A stretch of DNA of 64,000 bases from Salinisphaera sp040361255 (GCF_040361255.1 NZ_APNG01000012.1:87481-151480), one strand, 5' to 3'. Counted from the first letter of the stretch, positions 1 to 8,823 are shown. The notes: generated from the letters alone by a model not told the origin. Program-made: numbers and translations.

Positions 1-261
1 GGGCGTGCGGTTGTCGGCCTCGGTGGGCGAGTTGACCAGTTCGGCCTTCTGCTTGAGCCCGGCCACGCGCACCTCGAAGAACTCGTCCAGATTGGTCGAG
101 GAAATACACAGGAATTTCAGCCGCTCGAGCAGCGGCACGCGCGTATCGCGGGCCTGTTCGAGCACCCGATCATTGAATTCGAGCAGCGACAACTCGCGAT
201 TGATGAACAGATCGGGGGCATCGAGCTCGCGCTCTGCGACGTCTTTGGCGTTTGCACTCAT
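1..261 (-). CDS. ppk1: Polyphosphate kinase 1, N-terminal part (cut by window edge)
   Basis: Only the first 87 codons are present; the gene runs off the left edge. The translation has the PPK1 N-domain signature: FINRELSLLEFNDRVLEQA, then PLLERLKFL and SSTNLDEFFEVRVAGLK. PPK1 is a membrane-associated enzyme that polymerises the gamma-phosphate of ATP into polyphosphate; the catalytic histidines lie outside the window. The usual Trp of NRELSWLEF is Leu here. It is divergent from the PhzF-like gene, with 75 bp between the start codons. Confidence 0.88.
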   Translation of the reverse strand, partial: MSANAKDVAERELDAPDLFINRELSLLEFNDRVLEQARDTRVPLLERLKFLCISSTNLDEFFEVRVAGLKQKAELVNSPTEADNRTP

Positions 262-336
262 GCGAAATCGACTCGCGGCGCGAGGCGCCGGCTTGAAAAA
301 TGGGCTTAACGGATAGCAACAGCAGATGACATTTCC

Positions 337-1173
337 ATGACAGACGCGATACTGCAACTCAGCGCCTGGCATATCGATGCCTTTACCGACCGCGTATTTC
401 GCGGCAACCCGGCCGCGGTGGTCCTGCTCGACGACTGGCTCGATGATACGACGCTGCTCGCGATCGCGGCCGAGCACAACCTGGCCGAAACCGCGTTCGT
501 CGTACCCGGCGACACGACGCACCAGCTGCGCTGGTTCACGCCGACCTGCGAGGTCGAGTTGTGCGGTCACGCCACGCTGGCCAGCGCCTATGTGCTGTTG
601 CACTGTCGCACGGGCTTTCGCGCGCCACTGCGTTTTGCCACCCGCCATGCCGGCGAACTCGGCGTGCGCGAAACCGACGGCATGCTTTGGCTGGATTTTC
701 CCAGCCGACCGGCACAGCCGCTCGAGCGCGCGCCCGCAGCGGTGGAAGCCGCGCTGGGCGCAACCAGCGTGGCCTGGCATGTCGGCGCCAATCACTTGGC
801 CATATTCGACCAGGCCGCCATCGTAGCCGCGCTCGCGCCCGATATGCGCGCGCTGGCGGCCTGCAATCGCGAAGACAATCGCGGCGTGATCGCCACCGCC
901 CCCGCCGACGACGGCATACACGATTTCGTCTCCCGCTATTTCGCACCCGCGCACGGTATCGACGAAGACCCGGTCACCGGCTCGGCGCACTGTACGCTCG
1001 CCCCCTACTGGGGCGCGCGTCTACACAAGACCGAACTCGCCGGACGCCAGATCTCGCGCCGCGGCGGCACCGTCATTTGCCGGCTGGCCGACGATCGCGT
1101 GCATCTGGGCGGGCGTGCCGTACGCTATGCCGAGAACCAACTCTTCATCGACCTTGAGGCCGCTCGCTCATGA
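337..1173 (+). CDS. PhzF family isomerase/epimerase-like protein
   Basis: A 278-residue protein of the PhzF (diaminopimelate-epimerase fold) family. The N-terminal half has the GNPAAVV motif (about 24-30) and NLAETAF, in which Glu51 matches the catalytic acid Glu45 of Pseudomonas PhzF. The C-terminal half has the family block DEDPVTGSAHCTLAPYW (about 209-225). Length is normal. Family members isomerise small metabolites, but most outside phenazine clusters have unknown substrates. No phenazine genes are nearby, so no specific reaction is claimed. The stop overlaps the next start by 4 bases, so the two are probably co-translated. Confidence 0.85.
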   Translation: MTDAILQLSAWHIDAFTDRVFRGNPAAVVLLDDWLDDTTLLAIAAEHNLAETAFVVPGDTTHQLRWFTPTCEVELCGHATLASAYVLLHCRTGFRAPLRFATRHAGELGVRETDGMLWLDFPSRPAQPLERAPAAVEAALGATSVAWHVGANHLAIFDQAAIVAALAPDMRALAACNREDNRGVIATAPADDGIHDFVSRYFAPAHGIDEDPVTGSAHCTLAPYWGARLHKTELAGRQISRRGGTVICRLADDRVHLGGRAVRYAENQLFIDLEAARS

Positions 1174-1544
1174 CCCAATTCGCACTCGCCGCGGCCAGTC
1201 TGTACGGGCTGATCGGGGTACTGCTCGGCGCCTTTGGCGCTCATGCCCTGGCCGACCGGCTGACTGCCGACATGCAGGCGATCTGGCATACCGCCGTGCA
1301 GTATCAGTTCTATCACGCGCTCGCGCTGCTCGGCGTCGGCCTGCTCGCCCGCCAGGGCGTGGGCTCCGCAGGCATGAGCGTGGCCACGATCTGCTTTGTT
1401 CTGGGCACGCTCGTTTTCTCCGGCAGCCTGTATCTGCTCGCCTTTTCGGGCATTCGCTGGCTGGGCGCGATCACGCCCATCGGCGGCGTGCTGCTGATCG
1501 TGGGCTGGGCGGCGCTGTTGTGGGCGGTGCTGCGCGGCCAGTAG
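1170..1544 (+). CDS. DUF423 (YgdD-like) small inner-membrane protein
   Basis: A 124-residue hydrophobic protein with about four predicted membrane helices. The first carries the DUF423 signature GVLLGAFGAHAL and the second part has WHTAVQYQFYHALAL. Length matches the family (about 120-130). Function is not established for the family. It overlaps the upstream PhzF-like gene by ATGA and converges on the peroxiredoxin gene 10 bp downstream. Confidence 0.85.
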   Translation: MTQFALAAASLYGLIGVLLGAFGAHALADRLTADMQAIWHTAVQYQFYHALALLGVGLLARQGVGSAGMSVATICFVLGTLVFSGSLYLLAFSGIRWLGAITPIGGVLLIVGWAALLWAVLRGQ

Positions 1545-1554
1545 CTCGTCGGGC

Positions 1555-2016
1555 CTAGCCGATCTCGCGCAGCGTGATCAGCGCCTTGTCGACATGCCGG
1601 TTCGCGGCCATCTGGGCCTGATAGCGCAGACGCACGATGCCCTCGCGATCAATCACGAAGGTCACCCGGTTGCCCAGCACGCCCAGCGCACGACCCACAT
1701 CGAAGGCCTTGGACAGCGAACCGTCCTCATCGGCAATTAACGCAAAATCGAGCGCGTGTTTCTCTGCGAAGTCCCGATGGCTGGCATCGTCATCGGCGCT
1801 GATACCGATGACCTCGGCATCCATGGCGTTGAAGGCCTCGAGTTGATCGCGAAAGCCACAGGCCTGGCGGGTACACACGGGCGTACCGTCGCGCGGATAG
1901 AAATAGACCACGAGCGGCCGCTCTCCGAGCGACGCCTCGGTGTCGATCTCGCGCCCGTCGTGGGCACGGCGCTGGATAGCGGGGGCACGATCGCCGACAT
2001 CAATTTTATGACTCAT
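1555..2016 (-). CDS. Thiol peroxidase of the BCP/AhpC-TSA (peroxiredoxin) family
   Basis: A 153-residue cytoplasmic peroxiredoxin. The active-site block DGTPVCTRQACGFRD places the peroxidatic Cys at 48 and a candidate resolving Cys at 53, the C-x4-C spacing of atypical 2-Cys BCP enzymes. These reduce H2O2 and organic peroxides using thioredoxin. The C-terminal part has the FVIDREGIVRLRY strand typical of the fold. It lies 4 bp downstream of the DUF4112 gene on the same strand, so the pair is probably one transcript. Confidence 0.87.
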   Translation of the reverse strand: MSHKIDVGDRAPAIQRRAHDGREIDTEASLGERPLVVYFYPRDGTPVCTRQACGFRDQLEAFNAMDAEVIGISADDDASHRDFAEKHALDFALIADEDGSLSKAFDVGRALGVLGNRVTFVIDREGIVRLRYQAQMAANRHVDKALITLREIG

Positions 2017-2020
2017 GAGC

Positions 2021-2497
2021 TTACCCGAATAGCGCGCGCCAGAGCACGACGGTGACGATGAATGCAGCGGCCAGCCCCAGACTAACGCCTAACGCGCCGC
2101 CCCAGCGAGCGGTTTTTTTTTCGGTTTGGGTGGTTTTTTCCAGCCAGCGTCGTAACACACGCTCGTTACGACGATTGGCCTTCCAGGCAATATCGAAAAT
2201 ATCGCCGACCACCGGCACCAGGCCGACGAGGAAATCCACGCCCGCGTTGGCCCCCATACGCATCCATACGCTTTTGGGCGCACCCAGACGCAAGGCTTCG
2301 ATCACCAGCAGGCTCGACAGCCCCGCACCGACCAGATCGCCAGCAAAGGGCACGAGGCCGGCAATGCCGTCGATGCCCACGCGTTTACGGATAACCGGAA
2401 TTTCGAAGGCATCGTCGAGCCACCACGCGAGTCGGTCGATCCGGCTGAGGCTGGCACGGCGCTTGGCAAGCAGGGCGGGCGAAACGGTGTCGTTCAT
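2021..2497 (-). CDS. DUF4112 family membrane protein
   Basis: A 158-residue protein matching the DUF4112 layout: an N-terminal soluble helix (RIDRLAWWLDDAFEIP), GIDGIAGLVPFAGDLVGAG and VDFLVGLVPVVGDIFDIAWKAN, then a C-terminal hydrophobic helix. The two P-x-x-G-D repeats are the family hallmark. The open frame extends 36 codons further upstream, but the ATG at 2497 has an AAAGG-like ribosome site and begins the conserved part. Function is unknown. It precedes the peroxiredoxin gene by 4 bp. Confidence 0.78.
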   Translation of the reverse strand: MNDTVSPALLAKRRASLSRIDRLAWWLDDAFEIPVIRKRVGIDGIAGLVPFAGDLVGAGLSSLLVIEALRLGAPKSVWMRMGANAGVDFLVGLVPVVGDIFDIAWKANRRNERVLRRWLEKTTQTEKKTARWGGALGVSLGLAAAFIVTVVLWRALFG

Positions 2498-2669
2498 TAG
2501 GCAACCTTTAAGATTTATGCCGCCACGGCCGCGCTGGCGTCTTTTGCGCGTGCCAGACGTCGCCCCGCGCGTGTCGTTTGCTGAGGACAGGTAAACGAGC
2601 GGCACTGATATTTGCGATCATTGTAGGCGGATTCACCGCCCGACTGCGTTTAGCGGGCCAAGGAACGAC

Positions 2670-3815
2670 ATGAAAAAACTGTTCACCCTGTTGCTGATCG
2701 CGCTGCTGGCGTTCATCGCCTATGCGCTGTTCTGGCCCAGCGATTTCACGCCCCAGCCGTGGAATCCGGCGCCTGCGGTGACCGGCAACGCGCCGGTGCA
2801 AAGCGCGCCGCTGGCCCAGGCCGAACGTCTGGCCCAGGGTGTGGCCGTGGGCCCCGAAGATGTCGCGATCGACGATCAGGGGCGGCTGTATGCCGGCTAC
2901 GAGGACGGTACGATCCGGCGTTTCGACAGCAACGGGCGCAACGGCGAGGTATTCGCCACGACCAATGGCCGCCCGCTCGGCCTGGCGTTCTCGGATGGCC
3001 CGGTGGCGCCGCCTGATAACGCAGCCCAGAACGGTATCCCCGCCGCAGACACGAGCCGCCCGGGCCAGACGCTGATCGTGGCCGATGCCGACAAGGGCCT
3101 GCTGGCGATCAACAGCGACGGCGATATCAAGATCCTGGCCAGCGGCGCCGACGGTGTGCCATTCAAATTCACCGACGATGTGGATGTCGCCGCCAACGGA
3201 CGCATCTATTTTACCGACGCGTCGAGCAAGTACGACCAGGCGGCCTATCGCACCGATATTCTCGAACACGGCGGCCACGGCCGGCTGCTGGAATACGACC
3301 CGGACACCGCCAGCGTCACCGTGTTACTCGGCGGACTACAGTTCGCCAACGGTGTAGCTGTCAGCGGCGATCAATCCCATGTACTGGTCACCGAAACCGG
3401 CAGCTATCGTGTATTGCGCTACTGGCTGACCGGCGACAAGGCGGGTCAGAGCGATATTTTCATCGACCGGCTGCCGGGCTTTCCCGACGGGATCTCGCAC
3501 GGCGCCGACAGCGATACGCTGTGGGTCGCGCTGTTCGCCCCGCGCAACCAGCTGCTGGATTTCGCCGCCGACAAGCCCTGGCTGCGAAAAATCGTCTTCC
3601 ATCTGCCCGAGGCGCTCCAGCCGGCGCCCAAGCACGTGGCCAGCCTGCTGGGGATCAAAGCCGATGGTACGGTGGTCACCGACCTGCGCGACGATGCAGC
3701 GAATGCCTTCGCCCCAATCACCAGCGTCGAAGAACACGGCGATACGCTCTATCTGGGCAGTCTTGCAGCCGACGCCTTCGCACGTATATCCCGACCGGCC
3801 CCGGTTACGCCATGA
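2670..3815 (+). CDS. SMP-30/gluconolactonase/strictosidine-synthase-like beta-propeller protein
   Basis: A 381-residue protein with an N-terminal membrane anchor or uncleaved signal (hydrophobic residues about 5-23) followed by a six-bladed propeller. Visible blades include GPEDVAIDDQGRLYAGYEDG, GRPLGLAF, TDDVDVAANGRIYFTDASSKY and GLQFANGVAVSGD. This is the arrangement of strictosidine-synthase-like/APMAP proteins, some of which are calcium-dependent lactonases or arylesterases. The substrate is unknown. Its stop overlaps the next start (ATGA at 3812), so the two proteins are probably made together. Confidence 0.8.
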   Translation: MKKLFTLLLIALLAFIAYALFWPSDFTPQPWNPAPAVTGNAPVQSAPLAQAERLAQGVAVGPEDVAIDDQGRLYAGYEDGTIRRFDSNGRNGEVFATTNGRPLGLAFSDGPVAPPDNAAQNGIPAADTSRPGQTLIVADADKGLLAINSDGDIKILASGADGVPFKFTDDVDVAANGRIYFTDASSKYDQAAYRTDILEHGGHGRLLEYDPDTASVTVLLGGLQFANGVAVSGDQSHVLVTETGSYRVLRYWLTGDKAGQSDIFIDRLPGFPDGISHGADSDTLWVALFAPRNQLLDFAADKPWLRKIVFHLPEALQPAPKHVASLLGIKADGTVVTDLRDDAANAFAPITSVEEHGDTLYLGSLAADAFARISRPAPVTP

Positions 3816-4501
3816 GCTCGAATCTCGAACAGGCACTCATCGAACTACGCCAGGCCCGCGCCGCGCTTGCCGAGCGTAGTGAGCCGGCGTTCGACGCCCG
3901 CCTGGCCGCGCTACGCGAATGGCAGGCCCGCAACACCGCGGCCCTGCATCGCCCCCTGGCCGAGCGCTACGACGGCGAAGATCTGCTGCATTTTCTTACC
4001 CGCAGCTTCTATCTCGAAGCGGATTGGTCGGAGCTGACCGCCGACCCGGGCAAGATCGCGAACCGTATCGGTCGCATCATCGACGACCATCGACCGCTGG
4101 TGATCGCGGTGCGTCTGCAGCATACCGCCGATACCCTGGATGCCGACATGGCCGAGCAGCTGGAAACGCGCACGCCCGATCAGCCCATCACCCGCAAGGG
4201 CTATGTCGCCGCCTTTCGCGAGGTTGGCCGATTCGACGTACGCGAACAGCAGATCGGCTGGGTCGGCGAGCTCGTGGATCTGCTCGGCGGCTTTGCCGAC
4301 AACCGCGCCGCCTATTGGGCGTTCAAGCTGGCCAGCTCGCCAGCCAAGGCGCTGGGCATGGGCCAGACCTATGGCCTGCTGGCCGAAGGATTTTCGGCCA
4401 TGCGCAACACCCGCGATCTGGAAACCGCGACCCGTGAAGCGCTGACGTTGCAACGGCGCGAGCTCGACCGGCTGATCGGGCGCACCGCGGGCAGCAGCTG
4501 A
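3812..4501 (+). CDS. Conserved hypothetical protein, 229 aa
   Basis: The start is the ATG overlapping the upstream stop (ATGA). The soluble, mainly helical protein has no signal peptide. Segments that look conserved are LLHFLTRSFYLEADW (about 53-67), a central DADMAEQLETRTPDQPITRKGY and a C-terminal SPAKALGMGQTYGLLAEGF. I do not recognise a named domain or catalytic motif. Coupling to the membrane-anchored propeller protein is the only functional hint. The upstream in-frame extension is the shadow of that gene. Confidence 0.7.
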   Translation: MSSNLEQALIELRQARAALAERSEPAFDARLAALREWQARNTAALHRPLAERYDGEDLLHFLTRSFYLEADWSELTADPGKIANRIGRIIDDHRPLVIAVRLQHTADTLDADMAEQLETRTPDQPITRKGYVAAFREVGRFDVREQQIGWVGELVDLLGGFADNRAAYWAFKLASSPAKALGMGQTYGLLAEGFSAMRNTRDLETATREALTLQRRELDRLIGRTAGSS

Positions 4502-4559
4502 TTGCGCTCGGCTGCGCCTTGCCGCATTCTCACGACAAATTCCTCACCGCCGCTGTTCG

Positions 4560-4706
4560 ATGACCATCACCATTTCCGATGCCAGCCTCGTACCGATCGT
4601 CTCGCTGGCCGCCGGCATTGCCATTCTCGTGGTGCCGCGCCTGCTCAACTACATCGTCGCCGGCTATCTGATTCTCATCGGCGTGCTCGGTCTGGTGCAT
4701 TTCTAG
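4560..4706 (+). CDS. DUF3096 small membrane protein, 48 aa
   Basis: A very short gene starting MTITISDASLVPIVSLAAGIAI and ending in GYLILIGVLGLVHF. It is almost entirely two hydrophobic helices with a VPRLLNYIVAGYL turn, which matches DUF3096 (about 50 residues, common in proteobacteria, function unknown). Its stop overlaps the stop region of the convergent MFS gene by 4 bases (4703-4706). No strong ribosome site is visible. Confidence 0.7.
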   Translation: MTITISDASLVPIVSLAAGIAILVVPRLLNYIVAGYLILIGVLGLVHF

Positions 4707-5872
4707 GACGTATTCCCTAGCGTCGGCGCGCGATGCGCCGGCAGCCAGAACGCCAGCACCGCCGCGATCAGGCCACCGACTGCGGCCAGCCATAGCGGCG
4801 CGGCCGCGCCGAAATGCTCGGCCACCGGCCCCAAAGCGATGATCGCCAACGCGCCCATCGCGTTGGCAAGCCCCAGTGCCAGGCCGGAGCCGAACGAGCG
4901 GTTCTCCGGTAACACGTCCTGGGCAATGAGCATGGTCAACGGCAGGGTCGAGAACAGCGCGATCCCCAACGCCGCCAGCACCAGCCATAGCCACAGCCCG
5001 TGCAGCACCACAAAGGCGAGGAGCAGCACGCTCGACACCAGCATCGAGCCGATGAGTATCGGGCGCGTGGGCTGCGAATCGGCCAGTCGCCCGCCGCCGA
5101 GATTGCCGATCACGCCGACGACCATGAGCACGGTGATGAAACTCGCGCCCGCGGTGAGCCCGCCGCCGGCCTGGGACCACAACACCGGCACGAACGTAAT
5201 CACACTGAAAATGATCAGCGCGCGCAACGCGCAGAACAACACCAGCCGACTCAAGGGCCCCGCATGCCGGCGCCAGGCGATCGGAGTGGTATCGGCCTGA
5301 CGCGCGGGCAGGCTCGGCGCCCAGCGCCATAACAGGGGCAGGGTGAACAGGGCCGGGATCGACAGCAGCCACAGATATGACATGCCGATATGTACCACCA
5401 CGAGGCTGGCCAGTGCCGGCCAGACACCACGCCCGATTTCGCCGCCGACCAGAAAAAACGACATCGCACTGCCCTGGCGCTGATGCGACAGCAAGCGTAC
5501 GCCAGCCAACGCCTGCGGATGAAACAGGGCATTGGAAATGCCGATGAGCACCAGCACGGCGATCAGCCAGGGCATCGTATCCACGAAACCGATGAGCGCC
5601 CCGCCAACCGACGAACCCAGCAGGCCCAGCACGACGAACGTGCGCCCGCCGAAGCGATCGCCGAGCAGGCCGACCAGCGGCTGCAAGCCCTGACCGACCA
5701 GCAGCGCCGCCATGATGGTGCCGGCCAGGCTGACCGACAGCTGCATCTGAATCAGCAACGCCGGCAGGATGCCAGGCAAAAAGGTCGCAGCACCGTCGTT
5801 GAGAAAATGCGACCAGCTCAGCCCCAGTAGCCGGCGCTCGGCGCCCACGCCGCTTTCAATCGTCTCCGCCAC
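4703..5872 (-). CDS. MFS transporter, fosmidomycin-resistance (Fsr)-like
   Basis: A 389-residue, 12-helix major facilitator. Features shared with the Fsr subgroup are WSHFLNDGAATFLPGILP at the start of helix 1, GLLGDRFGGR in the loop after helix 2, and GISNALFHPQAL in helix 4. Fsr proteins export fosmidomycin and related small compounds, but most homologues have unknown substrates. It is monocistronic between a convergent small gene and the 294-bp gap at 5873-6166, which should hold its promoter. I see no other feature in that gap. Confidence 0.82.
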   Translation of the reverse strand: MAETIESGVGAERRLLGLSWSHFLNDGAATFLPGILPALLIQMQLSVSLAGTIMAALLVGQGLQPLVGLLGDRFGGRTFVVLGLLGSSVGGALIGFVDTMPWLIAVLVLIGISNALFHPQALAGVRLLSHQRQGSAMSFFLVGGEIGRGVWPALASLVVVHIGMSYLWLLSIPALFTLPLLWRWAPSLPARQADTTPIAWRRHAGPLSRLVLFCALRALIIFSVITFVPVLWSQAGGGLTAGASFITVLMVVGVIGNLGGGRLADSQPTRPILIGSMLVSSVLLLAFVVLHGLWLWLVLAALGIALFSTLPLTMLIAQDVLPENRSFGSGLALGLANAMGALAIIALGPVAEHFGAAAPLWLAAVGGLIAAVLAFWLPAHRAPTLGNTS

Positions 5873-6166
5873 CCGGGCTGCTCCTTGGTCGATGCAAGAT
5901 GCAGCAAAGGCTACGTTCGCGCTCGCCCGCCGGCAAGGCGAGGCGGCGCAAACCGATATCGACGCTAGGGAATCTCTGCATCACCTGTCGCGGTCGCGCC
6001 GGTGTGCTTTGCGCGCGATTGACAGACAAGTGAGAGCGTAGCGTGCCCAAGCCAATCGCAAGTTGCACGGTAGCGAACACTGACGCCGATCAAGCGCGCG
6101 CAAGGCCACAGCCCGCCCGGGGTTCGGCCTCGAACGCGATCCGCGAGAGGTTGTGCGACAGATTCC

Positions 6167-6718
6167 CTAGAGCATGCCCACCTGGAGCTTCGCGGCGTCG
6201 CTCATCATTTCCATCGTCCACGGCGGGTCGAATACGAGCTCGACACGCACCTGGGCGATGGTGGGCACCATCTTGACCTTGTTACGCACATCGTCGACGA
6301 GGATATCGCCCATACCGCAGCCCGGCGCGGTCAGGGTCATGTCGATATCCACGATGCGCGCCTGCGGGTCGCTATGATCGAAATCGCACTGATAGACCAG
6401 GCCGAGATCGACCAGATTGATCGGGATCTCCGGGTCGAACACGGTCCGCATCTGGTCCCATACCATGGCTTCGACATCGTCGTTGCCCGCCCCTTCGGGC
6501 AGGCGCAGCGGCTCGGGCGGTTCCTGGCCGATCGCATCGGCGTTCTCACCGGCGATGCGAATCAGGTTGCCGGCGATATAGACCGTGAAGGAGCCACCCA
6601 GCGCCTGGGTGATGTTGCCGTGGGTGCCGACCGGAATCTCGACCGTATCGCCGGCCGGAATGAGCACCGCTTCGCAGTCGCGCTGGAAGGTGACGGGTTC
6701 GTTGGAGGGCATCTGCAT
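6167..6718 (-). CDS. sufT: Putative Fe-S assembly protein SufT
   Basis: A 183-residue protein with an N-terminal beta-rich part and a MIP18/DUF59 domain: FDPEIPINLVDLGLVYQ followed by MTLTAPGCGMGDILVDDV with the conserved Cys of the family. This two-part layout is that of SufT, an accessory factor for [Fe-S] maturation. The ATG at 6718 is chosen because it has an AGG upstream and begins the conserved region; an in-frame start exists 24 codons further out. It is not in a suf operon here. An FNR/ANR-like box lies just upstream. Confidence 0.82.
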   Translation of the reverse strand: MQMPSNEPVTFQRDCEAVLIPAGDTVEIPVGTHGNITQALGGSFTVYIAGNLIRIAGENADAIGQEPPEPLRLPEGAGNDDVEAMVWDQMRTVFDPEIPINLVDLGLVYQCDFDHSDPQARIVDIDMTLTAPGCGMGDILVDDVRNKVKMVPTIAQVRVELVFDPPWTMEMMSDAAKLQVGML

Positions 6719-6733
6719 GGCGAGATACCTGCG

Positions 6734-6747
6734 TTGATGTAGATCAA
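6734..6747. promoter_or_regulatory. Perfect FNR/ANR-type box between sufT and cbiX-like gene
   Basis: TTGAT-GTAG-ATCAA is an exact match to the FNR/ANR/DNR consensus TTGAT-N4-ATCAA, and flanking bases extend it to GTTGAT/ATCAAC. It lies 16 bp upstream of the sufT start and 72 bp upstream of the CbiX-like start, so either gene could respond to oxygen or nitric oxide. The position over sufT suggests repression there. No FNR gene is in the window. Confidence 0.6.
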
Positions 6748-6818
6748 CATAGTCTACCAACCGCATTGATACCTGTCCGGCCGCCTGCATCGCATCATGC
6801 TCTGGTAGGATTGCGGCT

Positions 6819-7202
6819 ATGAAAAAATCCCTGCTTGTCGTGGCCCACGGCAGTCGCCGTCAGGCTTCGAACGACGAAGTGCGCGCCCTCACCGAGCGCG
6901 TGCGCGCCGAATCCGGCGAGCGTTTCGCTGCGATCGAATGCGCCTTTCTGGAACTCGCCGACCCCTCGATCCCGGACGGCCTGGAACGCCTGATCGCGGA
7001 CGGCGCGGCGCATATCACCGTACTGCCCTATTTTCTGTCAGCCGGCCGGCATGTCGCCGAGGATATCCCCGAGGAAGTCGCAACGACCCAGGCACAGCAT
7101 CCGGACGTGCATATCGAGATCGCGCCCTATCTGGGCACCTCCGAAACCATGCCGAAGCTGCTGCTGACCATGCTCGCCGACAGCGCCGCCACCAGCGTCT
7201 AG
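6819..7202 (+). CDS. CbiX/SirB-like sirohydrochlorin chelatase-family protein
   Basis: A 127-residue single-domain chelatase-fold protein. It has the N-terminal LLVVAHGSRR motif, whose His is the usual metal ligand, and TVLPYFLSAGRHVAEDIP with the second conserved His. Such short CbiX proteins insert cobalt or iron into sirohydrochlorin, but several stand-alone homologues are untested. It is followed at 3 bp by a small membrane protein and then TspO, which binds tetrapyrroles, so a tetrapyrrole link is plausible. Confidence 0.8.
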   Translation: MKKSLLVVAHGSRRQASNDEVRALTERVRAESGERFAAIECAFLELADPSIPDGLERLIADGAAHITVLPYFLSAGRHVAEDIPEEVATTQAQHPDVHIEIAPYLGTSETMPKLLLTMLADSAATSV

Positions 7203-7205
7203 ACA

Positions 7206-7484
7206 ATGGATCGTATCGCCGACAATCGCCGCTTCTGGCTGCTGCTCAATCTGGTGTTGCTGGTACTGCATGGCTTCGGCCTGTACTGCTATGTCGTGTA
7301 CGGCTTTGCTCATCCGGTTACCCAGCTGTGGGCGATCGTGCTCATGATCCATATCCTCGAATTCCCGCTGGCCTTCATCGCCGTCCAAGGGCGCAAGGTT
7401 GGCTGGGGCACAACCATCATGGCCACGCTGATCTTCGGCTTTACCTGGTGGGTGCCCACGCGTCGGGGCGTTTTCCATGCGTGA
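7206..7484 (+). CDS. Small three-helix membrane protein, unknown
   Basis: A 92-residue protein with three hydrophobic segments (about 10-32, 40-58 and 66-82). No family is recognised. It is sandwiched between the CbiX-like gene (3 bp gap) and tspO (8 bp overlap), so the three are probably one operon. Confidence 0.6.
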   Translation: MDRIADNRRFWLLLNLVLLVLHGFGLYCYVVYGFAHPVTQLWAIVLMIHILEFPLAFIAVQGRKVGWGTTIMATLIFGFTWWVPTRRGVFHA

Positions 7485-7950
7485 GTCGTTCAATGCCACG
7501 CGCGCGGCGCTGGTATGCGGTATCGCGGTCGCACTGGTATCGCTGACCGGCGCGGTATTCCCGCCAGGGCTCTGGTACGAACAGCTCAACCAGCCGGCCG
7601 GCACACCGCCGGATATCGCGTTTCCGATCGCCTGGACGCTGTTGTATATCGGCATGGCCGTGGCCGCATGGCGCGTCTGGCGCGCGGCAGGCGTCGGTCG
7701 CGCGCTGGCGCTGTTCGCGCTCCAGCTGCTGCTCAATGCACTCTGGATGCCGGTGGCCTTCGGCGCCCACGCACTGCTCTGGGCACTGATCGTCATCGTC
7801 GCGCTATGGCTGGTGCTAGCCGCAACGCTCGCCGCCTTCTGGCGGATCGACCGACTCGCCGGACTTTTACTGGTGCCCTATCTGGCCTGGGTCAGTTATG
7901 CGGTGTATCTCAACACCGGGCTATTGGTATTGAACTGGAACGGTCTGTAG
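7477..7950 (+). CDS. tspO: TspO/MBR family tryptophan-rich sensory protein
   Basis: A 157-residue, five-helix membrane protein. It carries the TspO landmarks PPGLWYEQLNQPAGTPPD after helix 1, WTLLYIGMAVAAW in helix 2, LNALWMPVAFGAH in helix 3 and a final PYLAWVSYAVYLNTGLLVLN. TspO binds porphyrins and is tied to oxygen or stress control in bacteria. It overlaps the preceding small membrane gene. Co-transcription with the CbiX-like gene and the FNR-like box upstream fit an oxygen/tetrapyrrole theme, but that is inference. Confidence 0.88.
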   Translation: MRESFNATRAALVCGIAVALVSLTGAVFPPGLWYEQLNQPAGTPPDIAFPIAWTLLYIGMAVAAWRVWRAAGVGRALALFALQLLLNALWMPVAFGAHALLWALIVIVALWLVLAATLAAFWRIDRLAGLLLVPYLAWVSYAVYLNTGLLVLNWNGL

Positions 7951-7990
7951 GTCGCTTCGTCGTTATTCCCCGCAAGCCAGGAGTTGTTTC

Positions 7991-8809
7991 ATGGCCTTTG
8001 TCGACAAATACGGCCCCTGGGCCCTGATTACCGGCGCGTCCGCCGGTATCGGCGCCGAGTTCGCGCGCCAGATCGCGGCCAAGGGCGTCAATGTCGCGCT
8101 CGTCGCGCGCCGTCGTGAGCGCCTGGAAGCCCTGGGCGCCGAGCTCGAATCGGAATACGGGGTACGCACGCTGGCCATCGGCGCTGACCTGTGTGCCGAC
8201 GATTTTCTCACCACGATTACCGACGCCCTGGGTACGCGCCATGTCGGGCTGCTGATCAACAACGCCGGCTCCGGCATGACCGGCGAATTTCTCGATCATG
8301 CGCTCGAAGACGAACTGCAGATGCTCGCGCTCAACTGCCGTGCGCCGCTGATACTGGCGCATCATTTCGGCCAGCGTATGCGCGACGATCGACGTGGCGG
8401 TATCGTCATGCTGGCCTCCGTGGCCGGCATCATGCCGACACCGATGTTTTCCAATTACAGCGCCACCAAGGCCTGGAACCGGTTCCTCGGCGAAGGGCTG
8501 CACGAAGAACTCGCCCGCGACGGCGTCGATGTCGTTTCGCTGTGTCCGGGCCTGACCCAGAGCGAATTCTTCGATCACGCCAACGTCGATCCGACCAACT
8601 GGCCCGCGCCCATGCGCGCGACCATCATGAGCGCCGAAGATGTAGTCAAGGCCGCGCTCAAGGGCCTTGGCAAGCATTCGCAGGTGGTACCCGGCTTGTC
8701 TTATCGCATGCTGACCCGTCTGTCGCGGCTGTCCCCCGGTTCGCTCACGCCCTGGATGATCGACCGCGTGATGCGGTTCGCACTCCCCAAAAGCGACAAC
8801 GCACGGTAG
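7991..8809 (+). CDS. Short-chain dehydrogenase/reductase
   Basis: A 272-residue classical SDR. The cofactor motif TGASAGIG is at about 15-22, NNAG is in LLINNAGSG, and the catalytic Ser and Y-x3-K are in VMLASVAGI and YSATKAW. Basic residues in LVARRRERLEAL suggest NADP(H). Substrate is unknown; the sequence resembles the DltE/YqjQ-like group. A second SDR follows 14 bp downstream. Confidence 0.85.
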   Translation: MAFVDKYGPWALITGASAGIGAEFARQIAAKGVNVALVARRRERLEALGAELESEYGVRTLAIGADLCADDFLTTITDALGTRHVGLLINNAGSGMTGEFLDHALEDELQMLALNCRAPLILAHHFGQRMRDDRRGGIVMLASVAGIMPTPMFSNYSATKAWNRFLGEGLHEELARDGVDVVSLCPGLTQSEFFDHANVDPTNWPAPMRATIMSAEDVVKAALKGLGKHSQVVPGLSYRMLTRLSRLSPGSLTPWMIDRVMRFALPKSDNAR

Positions 8810-8823
8810 AAGGAACGATCGAA

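Noticed and set aside
5873..6166. Possible small gene in the gap before sufT
   Set aside because: Short frames have no ribosome site or recognisable sequence; a promoter gap for the MFS gene is enough.
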